DNA of 64,000 bases from Hyphomicrobiales bacterium (GTDB lineage Bacteria > Pseudomonadota > Alphaproteobacteria > Rhizobiales > Rhizobiaceae): NCBI GenBank assembly GCA_900470155.1, contig UBZT01000003.1:124001-188000 (forward strand). Direction: 5' to 3'. Below, in pieces: positions 1-8,922 of the stretch. The position numbers and the translations under genes are program-made. Numbering within the stretch: position 1 is the first letter of the stretch; each line of letters starts with the position of its first letter. A model generated the notes under the pieces. The model was not told the DNA's origin. It did not search any database and saw nothing but the letters and a program-made list of their open reading frames with translations.

Positions 1-1
1 T

Positions 2-376
2 GAGGAGGCAAAAACAGGCGCGATTGCACCTTTTGGGGGTGCGAAGGGTTATGGCCTTGGCCTTGCGGTGGAACTGCTCGTTGCAATGCTGGCTGGGTCC
101 TGCCTCGCACCCGAAGTGCGGGGAACCCTTGATGACAGCGATCCGGCCAGCAAGGGCGACATCCTGATCCTAGTCGATCCTTCGGCAGGAGCAGGCGATG
201 TTGCTTTGTTGAGTGCCTATCTCGACCGCCTGCGCCTCTCCCGCCCGCTTGATCCTGAGCGACCTGTTGCCATTCCGGGCGACGGATCGCGTGCACGTCG
301 CACGGCAGCGCTGACTTCGGGGATCGACCTGCCGCCACCGCTTTTGGAAAAACTTATGGCCCTCGAGGCTGCCTGA
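2..376 (+). CDS. Ldh2-family 2-hydroxyacid dehydrogenase, C-terminal part only
   Basis: Only the last 124 residues are visible; the frame is already open at base 2 and the true start lies upstream. The segment GGAKGYGLGLAVELL (visible residues 12-26) is typical of the malate/L-lactate/ureidoglycolate/sulfolactate dehydrogenase family, NAD(P)H enzymes without a Rossmann fold that oxidise 2-hydroxyacids. The tail with PGDGSRARR is also usual for the family. It stops 22 bases before an iron-dependent alcohol dehydrogenase and is probably co-transcribed with it and the following aldehyde dehydrogenase and esterase. The substrate cannot be told from this fragment. Confidence 0.82.
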   Translation, partial: EEAKTGAIAPFGGAKGYGLGLAVELLVAMLAGSCLAPEVRGTLDDSDPASKGDILILVDPSAGAGDVALLSAYLDRLRLSRPLDPERPVAIPGDGSRARRTAALTSGIDLPPPLLEKLMALEAA

Positions 377-398
377 CATAACTGGAGGATGAATTCGC

Positions 399-1598
399 AT
401 GAACCTATTCGGTACAATCAGGGCGCCGCGGGAGCTCATCTTCGGCTCCGGACAGCGGCATGCCCTAGCCCGTATCGCCAGCAAACTCGGCAGTCGCGCG
501 TTGGTCGTCACGGACGCGAGGCTCGCCGCCGATCCGGATTTTCTGGCGATTGTCGGTCAATTGGAGGAGGCGGGTCTGAATGTGCGGGTAGATGATTCTA
601 CCATGGCCGACGTTCCGGTCGATTCCGCGATCGCGAGCGCGGCTGCTGCGCGGGATTTTGCACCGGATCTGGTGGTCGGCATTGGTGGAGGGTCCTGCCT
701 CGACATGGCGAAATGCGTGGCGGTCCTGCTCACCCATGGCGGACGCCCCCAGGACTATTACGGCGAGAACAATATTCCTGGTCCAGTGATGCCGCTCATC
801 GCTCTTCCGACCACCGCAGGCACAGGTTCGGAAGTGACGCCTGTGGCGGTGCTGTCCGATAAGGAGCGTAGTCTCAAAGTTGGTATTTCCAGTCCCTTTA
901 TCATTCCGACTGCGTCGATATGCGATCCGGATCTGACGATCTCCTGCCCGCGTGCGCTCACAGCCATTGCCGGTGCCGACGCACTGACGCACGCAATCGA
1001 AGCCTTTACTGCAATCCGTAGGCAAGCCGTGCCGGGTCTTGCCCAGGAGCGCGTGTTCGTCGGCAAGAATGAACTGTCGGACCATTTCGCCCTTCGCGCC
1101 ATCAGCCTTCTCTGGCAGGGGCTGGAGGCTGCCTGTGACGATGGTGCTGATCATCTTGCGCGTGAGCGTGTGATGATGGGCGCCACACTTGCGGGACTGG
1201 CATTTGGAGTGGCAGGAACAGCCGCCGCGCATGCCATTCAGTACCCTGTCGGCGCCTTAACCCATACCGCCCATGGCTTGGGTGTCGCCTGCCTGATGCC
1301 CTATGTAATGGCGTGGAATGCTCCGGCGATCCGCGACGAGCTGGAGCAGATCGCCATGGCAACAGGACTGGCGGGTCCTGATGCCGTGATCCCCGCGCTG
1401 TCCGCATTGTTCGACAGGATCGGTATTCCCGCCACCTTGCGCGATCTGGGATTGGCTGAGGATCGCATCGACTGGGTGTCGGAACAAAGCTGTGGGATCA
1501 CGCGACTTATCCAGAACAATCCACGGCCTCTCGCTCTGCCTGACATGCGAAATCTCGTCGCGGCGGCCTATGCCGGCGATCTTGCTCGTCTCAACTAA
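399..1598 (+). CDS. Iron-containing alcohol dehydrogenase
   Basis: A 399-aa group III (Fe-dependent) alcohol dehydrogenase, the usual length for the family; it interconverts an alcohol and an aldehyde with NAD(P). The nucleotide loop GGGS is at residues 96-99 and PTTAGTGSEV follows. The metal ligands are all in place: D194 and H198 in DALTHAIEA, H278 in HAIQYP and H292 in HTAHGLG, with the 14-residue gap between the last two seen in FucO. The ATG at 399 has a GGAGG about ten bases upstream. Pairing with a succinate-semialdehyde-type aldehyde dehydrogenase resembles the Agrobacterium BlcB/BlcA pair for 4-hydroxybutyrate, but the order and the extra genes differ, so that substrate is only a guess. 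Confidence 0.9.
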   Translation: MNLFGTIRAPRELIFGSGQRHALARIASKLGSRALVVTDARLAADPDFLAIVGQLEEAGLNVRVDDSTMADVPVDSAIASAAAARDFAPDLVVGIGGGSCLDMAKCVAVLLTHGGRPQDYYGENNIPGPVMPLIALPTTAGTGSEVTPVAVLSDKERSLKVGISSPFIIPTASICDPDLTISCPRALTAIAGADALTHAIEAFTAIRRQAVPGLAQERVFVGKNELSDHFALRAISLLWQGLEAACDDGADHLARERVMMGATLAGLAFGVAGTAAAHAIQYPVGALTHTAHGLGVACLMPYVMAWNAPAIRDELEQIAMATGLAGPDAVIPALSALFDRIGIPATLRDLGLAEDRIDWVSEQSCGITRLIQNNPRPLALPDMRNLVAAAYAGDLARLN

Positions 1599-1617
1599 TA
1601 TTCAAAGGATTGCCTCC

Positions 1618-3081
1618 ATGACGTTTCATGCCACGATTTCCGGCTACGCCGACCCCGCCATGCATGCACAGGGCCTTTATATCGGGGGAAAGTGGGAAAA
1701 GGGCGCGGGCATTCCGGTCATCGATCCATCGACGGGTGCGGTTCTGGCGGAGGTGCCGGATGCATCCATCAATGACGCGCTCCGTGCCGTGGACGCAGCC
1801 GAGGCGGCTGCATCGGGATGGCGTCGGACACCGCCGCGCCAGCGATCCGAGATCCTGCGTCGGTGGTTTCAACTGATGACCCAGCATGGTGAGGAACTGG
1901 CGCTGTTGATTTCGCTGGAGAACGGCAAGGCCTTGCCGGATGCGCGCGGTGAACTCGCCTATGCCGCGGAATTCTTTCGCTGGTATGCCGAGGAGGCAAC
2001 CCGTATTCCCGGAGAGTATCGCCATACGCCGTCGGGCGCCCACAATATTCTCGTCGATCATGAGCCGATCGGTATTTCCGTCCTGATTACCCCGTGGAAT
2101 TTTCCCGCTGCCATGGCCACTCGTAAGATCGGACCGGCGCTGGCTGCGGGCTGCACCGTGATTTTGAAGCCAGCGTCAGAAACCCCCCTCACTGCCTATG
2201 CCATGGCGCGTCTTGGCGAAGAGGCAGGAGTGCCGCCTGGTGTTGTCAACGTGCTGACGACCACCAATCCGGCCGGAGTGACCAATGCGATGCTCGCCGA
2301 TCCGCGCGTCCGAAAACTTTCCTTCACCGGCTCCACCGGCGTGGGGCGCCAGCTTCTCGCAGAAGCCGCCAAGACGGTCGTGAGCTGCTCTATGGAACTG
2401 GGCGGCAATGCACCATTCGTGGTTTTTGATGATGCCGATCTCGAGGCGGCGCTGGACGGTGCGATGATCGCGAAAATGCGTAATGCTGGCGAAGCCTGCA
2501 CCGCAGCCAACCGCTTCTACGTACAGGCAGGTATTCACGATGCCTTCGTCAACGGCCTGACCGCCCGGATGGCGGCCCTGAAGATCGGCCCGGGTTATGA
2601 CCCGGCCACGCAATGCGGCCCGATGATCACACCAAGAGCAGTGCAGAAGATCGACCATCTCGTGAGCAACGCGATCGAATTGGGTGCGCGGGCCACGACA
2701 GGTGGCGCGCCGTTGGTGGGCGATGGTTATTTCTATCCACCGACGGTACTCGAAAATGTTGATGTTAATTCGGCCATTGCGCGAGAGGAAATCTTTGGCC
2801 CAGTCGCACCGGTGTACAAGTTCGAGACCGAAGACCAGGTGATCGAACTTGCCAACAACACGGAATATGGGTTGGCAGCTTATGTCTATACGCGCGACAT
2901 GAAGCGTGCGATGCGTGTTGGCAAGGGTATCGAGACAGGGATGGTGGGGATCAATCGTGGCCTCATGTCTGATCCCGCAGCGCCCTTCGGCGGCGTGAAA
3001 CAGAGCGGCCTCGGTCGCGAGGGTGGCGTGACCGGCATTCTGGAATTCATGGAGGCGAAGTATTTCGCGGTGGAATTCTGA
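1618..3081 (+). CDS. NAD(P)-dependent aldehyde dehydrogenase, succinate-semialdehyde type
   Basis: A 487-aa aldehyde dehydrogenase. The frame can be read from 1492, but the ATG at 1618, just after the preceding gene, gives the normal family N-terminus (QGLYIGGKW). Catalytic residues are E260 in ELGGNAP and C294 in NAGEACTAANR, 34 residues apart as expected. The cofactor segment NFPAAMATRKIGPALAAG and the FTGSTGVGR motif are intact, and the C-terminus PFGGVKQSGLGREGG is typical of the SSADH/GabD branch. It would oxidise the aldehyde made by the upstream iron alcohol dehydrogenase. The exact substrate is unknown; 4-carbon semialdehydes are the family default. Confidence 0.9.
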   Translation: MTFHATISGYADPAMHAQGLYIGGKWEKGAGIPVIDPSTGAVLAEVPDASINDALRAVDAAEAAASGWRRTPPRQRSEILRRWFQLMTQHGEELALLISLENGKALPDARGELAYAAEFFRWYAEEATRIPGEYRHTPSGAHNILVDHEPIGISVLITPWNFPAAMATRKIGPALAAGCTVILKPASETPLTAYAMARLGEEAGVPPGVVNVLTTTNPAGVTNAMLADPRVRKLSFTGSTGVGRQLLAEAAKTVVSCSMELGGNAPFVVFDDADLEAALDGAMIAKMRNAGEACTAANRFYVQAGIHDAFVNGLTARMAALKIGPGYDPATQCGPMITPRAVQKIDHLVSNAIELGARATTGGAPLVGDGYFYPPTVLENVDVNSAIAREEIFGPVAPVYKFETEDQVIELANNTEYGLAAYVYTRDMKRAMRVGKGIETGMVGINRGLMSDPAAPFGGVKQSGLGREGGVTGILEFMEAKYFAVEF

Positions 3082-3104
3082 TTGGGTTTTAGCAGGAGGT
3101 GCAG

Positions 3105-3944
3105 ATGATAGAACCGGACCTTTATCGCATCCGCGATTTTGTGCCAGACTTTGACGCGATCGCAGCGGAGTTCTCGGGCAGAAGCCGCGCCTTGTCGGCC
3201 CGGGCGACGATAAAGGCCGATGTCGCCTATGGTGGGCGCGCGCGGGAAACGCTGGATTTGATCTTTCCGGAAAACCCGGTGGCTGGGGCGCCGCTGCATG
3301 TCTTCGTGCATGGCGGCTATTGGCGTTCCGGCGAAAAGGAGAGCTATCGCTTTGTTGCAGAGCCGGTGCTGGCCGTTGGCGGCGTGGCCGCCCTGGTGGA
3401 ATATGATCTGATGCCGGGGGAACGGCTGCCTGTGCTGGTAGACCAGGTTCGTCGCGCCGTGCTGTGGCTTCAGGATCATGCCGGGGATTTTGGCGTTGAT
3501 AAGGCGCGCATTACCGTCAGCGGCCATTCGGCCGGGGCACATCTGGCATCCTATCTTTGCGCGATGGCCCCCGCCGAAACCTCGCAGCTAAGGCTACCGC
3601 GGCTTGCCGGCATGCTGCTGGTGAGCGGGATCTACGACCTCTCCGGCATTCCCGACAGCTTTCTGAAACATGAAGCGAAGATGACACCGGTAGAAGCATC
3701 CGGATGGAGCCCGCTTCGTTCCGTCCATCATGATGGGCCGAAGCGTATAATTGCCTATGGGGCCGACGAAACGCGACCCTTTCATGAGCAAGCGGTCGCC
3801 CTGCATGCCACGCTTTCTGATGCGGGCAAGCCGGTTGAACTGCTGGCCGTTTCGAGCCTTAACCATATGAGCGTGGTACTTGAACTGGGTGATTCCGAGT
3901 GTCTTCTGGGGCAGCGGCTCGCTGAGCTTACCGTTGCCCGTTGA
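3105..3944 (+). CDS. Alpha/beta hydrolase, kynurenine-formamidase-like esterase
   Basis: A 279-aa serine hydrolase. The oxyanion motif HGGYW starts at residue 69 and the nucleophile is S142 in GHSAGAH; a late Asp and the His in SSLNHMS complete a likely triad. HGGYW is the hallmark of the arylformamidase/esterase subgroup, but no tryptophan-catabolism gene is nearby, so an ester or amide substrate linked to the upstream alcohol and aldehyde dehydrogenases is more likely. The ATG at 3105 follows AGGAGG by five bases; a GTG six bases earlier overlaps that Shine-Dalgarno and is disfavoured. Last gene of the 1-3944 operon. Confidence 0.82.
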   Translation: MIEPDLYRIRDFVPDFDAIAAEFSGRSRALSARATIKADVAYGGRARETLDLIFPENPVAGAPLHVFVHGGYWRSGEKESYRFVAEPVLAVGGVAALVEYDLMPGERLPVLVDQVRRAVLWLQDHAGDFGVDKARITVSGHSAGAHLASYLCAMAPAETSQLRLPRLAGMLLVSGIYDLSGIPDSFLKHEAKMTPVEASGWSPLRSVHHDGPKRIIAYGADETRPFHEQAVALHATLSDAGKPVELLAVSSLNHMSVVLELGDSECLLGQRLAELTVAR

Positions 3945-4073
3945 GCAGACTGTACGCTTCGTCCATCAATTAACTGCATGCCATCCTGGCGACGCTGCCA
4001 TTTCTGTTTTGTCGCCTCTTTGGAAGAGTCCTGGCGGACGGAAAGGCCGCGATGGCAGGAACAGTTGCCTCGC

Positions 4074-4250
4074 TCAATCCCGTGCAGAAGGTAACTTGGG
4101 CAGAGACTTTGCGTGGGCGGCCGCTTCGCCGGAGTAGGGGAAATCATCGCCGAGCTGACGGTCGCCCTCATAGACTTTGAAGATTGGCCCATCGACCTCA
4201 ACAATCTTGTAACCGTTCACGTATTCGATTTTCGGTGTTTTCCAACCCAT
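4074..4250 (-). CDS. Small conserved-looking protein, 58 aa, unknown function
   Basis: Reading the minus strand from 4250 gives a 58-residue frame that begins MGWKTPKIEYVNGYKI and ends at a TGA at 4074-4076. A GGAG lies eight bases before the ATG (4259-4262), and the sequence is rich in aromatic, Lys, Asp and Gly residues with no low-complexity runs, which looks like a folded protein. No signal peptide, membrane segment or Cys is present. It sits alone in a 660-base gap and runs opposite to both flanking operons. I do not recognise the family. Confidence 0.55.
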   Translation of the reverse strand: MGWKTPKIEYVNGYKIVEVDGPIFKVYEGDRQLGDDFPYSGEAAAHAKSLPKLPSARD

Positions 4251-4323
4251 GATACGTTCTCCAGTAAAGTTCGATATTTATCTATTCGGGAGCACGATGA
4301 TCGACTGCCCGTAATCGCCAAGC

Positions 4324-4342
4324 CAAACGGACCAACCGTTTG
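4324..4342. promoter_or_regulatory. Inverted repeat, possible operator
   Basis: CAAACGG (4324-4330) and CCGTTTG (4336-4342) form a perfect 7-bp inverted repeat around ACCAA. It lies about 75 bases upstream of the minus-strand 58-aa gene and 265 bases upstream of the cyclase gene, so it could be a binding site for a dimeric repressor acting on either. A short RNA hairpin is the alternative. No T-run follows. Confidence 0.35.
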
Positions 4343-4608
4343 ATCGCAGGAATTTCCGCGTCGCCCGTGGCATTGAGGTAGCAGGTACTGTCAAGAAAGG
4401 CTAATTTTTATCCGGCCGTGCAACGACGATGGCTGTGACACCGACCGTGCGGAGGCATAGTGGGGTGCAGGCATGCACATTATCGACGCATTTGCTTAAA
4501 TAGGTATCCACTTCCCAGTGTCAGGTTGGAGGCTGCGAAAAAGTGGCACCAACGCGGCAGTTATCATCCCAAATATCGCTCGCCTATGTTATAATTTTAG
4601 GATCCAAC

Positions 4609-7600
4609 ATGGACAGCGAGCTGCAGGAGTGGCGGATGCTCGAGGGTCGGGTCAATAAACCGCGCCAATTGAGGAATCCTTCGCGTCGCAGGGGTGCCGC
4701 TTTTGAACATGGCGGCGAGCGGCAGATAGTTACCGCTCTTTGTTTCGATCTCGTCGGGTCCACGAGGCTTCTCCATCTGCTCGAAATAGAGGACTATCAG
4801 GAGTTGATGGCCGCATTTCAGAACGCCGCGAAGGAGTCCATAACGGCTCATTCGGGTGTCATGCTGCTTGAGGCCGGCGATGGCGGTGTGGCGCTCTTCC
4901 CGAATGATCTGGGTGCGAAGGATGCGGCATCTCTCGCCATTCGTGCCGGTCTTGGCGTCGTGGAAGGGTGCGCGCGAGTTGGCCGTGAAGCAGCGCGTGA
5001 TGACCTGCACGTTCGCGTCGGTATCGCAACATCCGTTGCGTTCATCACTGAGAAGGAGGCGGAACCGGTTGCGTCGGCGGCATTGGCAATCGCCACCCGC
5101 TTGCAGGAGCTGGCCTTTCCAGATTCCGTTTTTGTGTCGGATCATACGCGCGACCTCGCTGGTAGGTCGCACGCTTTCGTCTTTGAAGGTGCAAGGACGC
5201 TCAAGGGCTTCACATTGCCGGAGAAGGTATGGCGGGCGCTTGGACACAGGATCGATGTCAACCGGTTTTACGCGTTCGGTAACCTTGGAGGCCCTTTTAT
5301 TGGCCGCGAAGACGAGTTGCGAACCATCGGCAACTGTTGGGAAAGGGTATCGGCAAAGGGCGGCGAAGTCCTTGTGCTCGAAGGAGACGCAGGCATCGGA
5401 AAGTCGCGCCTGCTGCGCGAAGTACGAAAGCTTACTCGCGACCGACGAACCGGGCTGTTCGTCTTTCAGTGCCTGCCTGGGGGGCTTCGCGCTACACTGC
5501 ATCCTCTGGTGAACAGCTTTGCCGGCGCCGTATCGGGTCAAGACGGTCAACAGGGTGTGTCGGCCTCTGCCGTGGTGGCGGCTTTCGAACGAAACGGCAT
5601 TCGCGACGCAGAGATTGTTGAAACGTTTTCACATTTGCTGGGTGCGTCAGGCCGAAATCAACGCCTCGCCGATATCGACCCCAAAATGGTCCGTGATAAG
5701 GCTCGTCGCTCTGTGTTTCGCGCGCTTGCAGCCTTGTGCGCAAATGGGCCTATTGTGTTGGCTGTTGAAGACATTCACTGGATTGATCCGACCTCCCAGG
5801 ACCTGCTGATGGAGGCTGCTCGGGTGGCGCGTCAACTGCCGATTCTATTGGTCGCGACCTCTCGCCTCGGGCATGCCACGGGCTGGCTGGATGCGGCTGC
5901 GCCCACACGTCTGACCCTGCTTCCGCTTGATCGACACGAAACACGACAAGCAATCGAGGCAAGATGGCCTGAGGGCAGGAAGGCCTTGCTGCCCGAACTC
6001 TATGACGTTATCGAGCGGGTATCCGGTGGCGTTCCGCTGTTCATAGAACAGATCGGCCAATGGGTATCAGAAAACGTTGCCGCTGAGACGATGAACTTGT
6101 CTGAGAACGTCAAGCCCAACCATGTGTCTGCCTTTGAGGAAATATTGGATGCCCGTCTTAACCGTCTGGGCACGGCGAGAGACGTGGCGCGAGCGGGCGC
6201 CGTAGCGGGCACCCAGTTCACGTTATCGCTGCTTCGGGCCCTGCTGCCAGGACTTGGCAAGAAATCTTTGGTCAAGGCCGCCGATAGCCTGATCGACGCA
6301 GGGTTTCTGTTGCGGCTAAGGACGCGCGGACCCATCGCTTACGGTTTCCGCCATGTCCTGATCCAGGAAACGATCTACAAAGCTCTCCTGCGCAAGCATC
6401 GGCAGGCATTGCATAGGCGATTTTATCTCGCTGTCAGTGAAAATCGCCGAGCTGCCGCTTGGGTCGATACCGGCACTTTGGCTGAGCATGCGGAACGAGC
6501 AGGGCTGATCGATAGCGCAATCGCGCTGTATACTGCAGCAGGCAAGGAAAGCTCCAGCCGGGCGGCAATGGTAGAGGCGCGCCACTATTTGGAGCACGCC
6601 TTGGTGCTTTGCGATCGAATGGGCGAGCAACCTGCGACTGACGCGCTTCGCCTATCCGCACTGATTTCACTCGGTCCGATCTTGACGGGCTTGGTCGGGC
6701 AGAATTCGCCGCCGGCACGCAAGCTCTATGAAGACGGCGTTGCCATCGCTCGTCGGCAACCGACAGAAGCTCAATCCAGCTGGTTTCCTATCTATTGGGG
6801 GTGGTGGCTCACAGGATCTGATTTTCGCGTCATGCACGATCGCGCCCTGCAAGTGCGCTCCATGCTGGCCGGGGCAGAAGATCCCGAGATCAAGCTCCAG
6901 GTCAACCATTGCATCTGGGCTATTGATTTCAACCTTGGAAATCATCGCGCGACCCAGGACGCGATCAAAGCAGGCCTTGCGCTCTACGAGGAGCAGTCGG
7001 CAAAAACCAGCCGGACGATATTTGGCGGCCATGACGCGAAAGTGTGCGGTCTTGGGCAACTGGCCCTTTCGCTGTGGCTGACAGGGCAATCGAAAGTTTC
7101 CGACACGGCGCTGTCTAAAATGGTCGCTTTCGTTGACCGGATTTCGCATCCGCCGAGCAAGGCACATTCGCTGGATACGGAAGCCGTTTCGGCATTCTAC
7201 CGCGATGATTTTGAGCGTCTCGCCAATATATCACAACGGATGGCAGATTTTGCGAAGCTGCATGAAATGCAGTCACTGTCCGGTTTGTCGATGCTGTTTG
7301 CCGGCTGGGCTCGCGCGCATGTCGACAGTCTCGCGGGCGGGCATGCGATGTTTCGCGAGGGCCTGACGCTTCTGAAGAGCCTTGGCACCGTCGCGGATCT
7401 TCCGATCTATCTTTACATGCATGCCACGCTGCTCGGGCTTGCCGGCAAATATGGATTTGCGGTCCAGGTCACAAATGAAGCAATAGAAAAGGCCAGGGAA
7501 ACCGGTCACGCCTATTGGCTCGCCGAGCTACACCGCTGCCGCGCCGTTCTTCAGACGCAGGTCAGCACCAATCCGGATCCCATCATCGCCGACCTGCGCT

Positions 7601-7695
7601 CTGCGATGCAGATTGCTGAAAGCCAAGAGGCAAAGGCGCTTGTAAAGCGTGCGAGACGTTCAATCCAGGAGCTTGGCTTTGCCGGTCAATGTTGA
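4609..7695 (+). CDS. Class III cyclase-like / AAA ATPase / TPR regulatory protein
   Basis: A 1028-aa protein with three parts: a class III nucleotidyl cyclase homology domain (about residues 35-205), an AAA/STAND-type ATPase (about 220-560) and a TPR-like helical region to the end. In the cyclase part both metal Asp positions are present (D47 in CFDLVGST, D91 in GDGGVALF) and R164 is kept, but the Asn normally four residues before that Arg is Ala160, so catalysis may be lost. Walker A has K265 in GDAGIGKSR and Walker B has D388 in AVEDIHW. Such proteins act as signal-sensing regulators. The ATG at 4609 follows AGGA by six bases; a GTG at 4543 is an in-frame alternative. It overlaps the YcaO gene and is probably its operon leader. 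Confidence 0.85.
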   Translation: MDSELQEWRMLEGRVNKPRQLRNPSRRRGAAFEHGGERQIVTALCFDLVGSTRLLHLLEIEDYQELMAAFQNAAKESITAHSGVMLLEAGDGGVALFPNDLGAKDAASLAIRAGLGVVEGCARVGREAARDDLHVRVGIATSVAFITEKEAEPVASAALAIATRLQELAFPDSVFVSDHTRDLAGRSHAFVFEGARTLKGFTLPEKVWRALGHRIDVNRFYAFGNLGGPFIGREDELRTIGNCWERVSAKGGEVLVLEGDAGIGKSRLLREVRKLTRDRRTGLFVFQCLPGGLRATLHPLVNSFAGAVSGQDGQQGVSASAVVAAFERNGIRDAEIVETFSHLLGASGRNQRLADIDPKMVRDKARRSVFRALAALCANGPIVLAVEDIHWIDPTSQDLLMEAARVARQLPILLVATSRLGHATGWLDAAAPTRLTLLPLDRHETRQAIEARWPEGRKALLPELYDVIERVSGGVPLFIEQIGQWVSENVAAETMNLSENVKPNHVSAFEEILDARLNRLGTARDVARAGAVAGTQFTLSLLRALLPGLGKKSLVKAADSLIDAGFLLRLRTRGPIAYGFRHVLIQETIYKALLRKHRQALHRRFYLAVSENRRAAAWVDTGTLAEHAERAGLIDSAIALYTAAGKESSSRAAMVEARHYLEHALVLCDRMGEQPATDALRLSALISLGPILTGLVGQNSPPARKLYEDGVAIARRQPTEAQSSWFPIYWGWWLTGSDFRVMHDRALQVRSMLAGAEDPEIKLQVNHCIWAIDFNLGNHRATQDAIKAGLALYEEQSAKTSRTIFGGHDAKVCGLGQLALSLWLTGQSKVSDTALSKMVAFVDRISHPPSKAHSLDTEAVSAFYRDDFERLANISQRMADFAKLHEMQSLSGLSMLFAGWARAHVDSLAGGHAMFREGLTLLKSLGTVADLPIYLYMHATLLGLAGKYGFAVQVTNEAIEKARETGHAYWLAELHRCRAVLQTQVSTNPDPIIADLRSAMQIAESQEAKALVKRARRSIQELGFAGQC

Positions 7696-8914
7696 GTCAC
7701 CACGCGTGAAAGCTCACGTTCCCCCGGATGTCGATGAGACGCTTGCTGCCTTTCGCGGCGCCATTGCCATCGGCCTTCAGAGGCCCCTGTCAGCCGAGGA
7801 GCCTGATGAGGACGATCAATGCCTGCGGAAAATATTGCCGCTGTGCCGCGGCGCGGGCATTACCCGGCTGGGTGACCTGACCGGGTTAGACCGGATCGGA
7901 TTGCCTGTGGTTCAAGCGGTTCGGCCTGCCGCCTTGTCCGAAGTCACGTCGCTCGGACGCGGCATTGCCAAAGCCAGCGCGGCCGTGGGTGCCATTATGG
8001 AATCGCTAGAGCGGTTTTACGCTGAAGCGATTCCCTCCCAGACGATAGTCCAGGCGACGGCAAACGAACTCAGTATTGCTGACGGCCTGTTTGAGACCCT
8101 TTTGGCACCCGGTCATTGCGGAAACTGGCGTGCAAGGACGATACCCTGGATCACCGGCATCGACATCGCAACGGGTCTCCCGCAGCCGGTACCCCTGGAA
8201 CTGGTTCACACCTGCTACACGGATCCGCCGCTCGCCTCTGATGGGTTGTTCATCCGCACGACCACAGGTCTTGCATGTCATGTCACCGCGCGTGATGCGT
8301 TGTTGCACGGACTGCTCGAATGCATTGAGCGGGACGCTATCGCTCGCGCTTTTGCAACCCATGGTTTCTTAGATCGAATGCGCATGTCCTCGCGTGGGTT
8401 GGGCGGTCGAGTTGATCACATAATGTCGGCTGTGGGCGGAAACCCTATTTTCTTCGGGTTTTGGCTTGCCCCTTCGCCGGCGCTGGTCCCTGTGGTCTGG
8501 TGCCAGACGATCGAGACTGGCCCTGGCGAACCTATCCTGGCTCTACCGACCGAGGGTTACGCCGCAGGATCAAGCATCGCGGTTGCAGCGGCGAGCGCGA
8601 TGCTGGAAGCGCTGTCAGCCCGGGCTGGTGCAATATCTGGCGCGCGCGACGATCAAACCCGAAAACATTACAGACGCAGTACCGACTCAAATGTCGCCAG
8701 GGCCCGCCAGCTTATCCTTATGGACGCGTCCGCATTGCCGCCACCGGACTCGGAAGCATGTGCCGTGTCGGATCTCGGCGCGCTCATCGACAGGGTTCTG
8801 GCTGCCGGTATGGGGCCTATATTGGCTGTCCCGTTGGCAGCGGACAGCAAAGCAGGTGTTCATTGCGTAAGAACCATCCTTCCCGGAGCCAGGCCCTTTT
8901 CGATCCTACGGTGA
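7679..8914 (+). CDS. YcaO-domain cyclodehydratase/thioamidation protein
   Basis: A 411-aa YcaO protein. YcaO enzymes phosphorylate a peptide backbone amide with ATP to make azolines, or thioamides when partnered with TfuA. Visible signatures are SLGRGIAKASAAVGAIMESLERF (the E108 and E111 region), LLECIERDAIAR (E214, E217), and EALSARAGAISGARDD (E310, R315), the conserved nucleotide/Mg-binding elements; the C-terminus HCVRTILPGARPF is also typical. No fused E1-like or Ocin-ThiF leader-binding domain is visible. The start is uncertain: TTG at 7679 has AGGAG seven bases upstream and overlaps the cyclase by 17 bases; a GTG at 7649 would add ten residues. The next gene is tfuA, which makes thioamidation the leading hypothesis. 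Confidence 0.88.
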   Translation: MPVNVESPRVKAHVPPDVDETLAAFRGAIAIGLQRPLSAEEPDEDDQCLRKILPLCRGAGITRLGDLTGLDRIGLPVVQAVRPAALSEVTSLGRGIAKASAAVGAIMESLERFYAEAIPSQTIVQATANELSIADGLFETLLAPGHCGNWRARTIPWITGIDIATGLPQPVPLELVHTCYTDPPLASDGLFIRTTTGLACHVTARDALLHGLLECIERDAIARAFATHGFLDRMRMSSRGLGGRVDHIMSAVGGNPIFFGFWLAPSPALVPVVWCQTIETGPGEPILALPTEGYAAGSSIAVAAASAMLEALSARAGAISGARDDQTRKHYRRSTDSNVARARQLILMDASALPPPDSEACAVSDLGALIDRVLAAGMGPILAVPLAADSKAGVHCVRTILPGARPFSILR

Positions 8915-8922
8915 GTGCGCCC

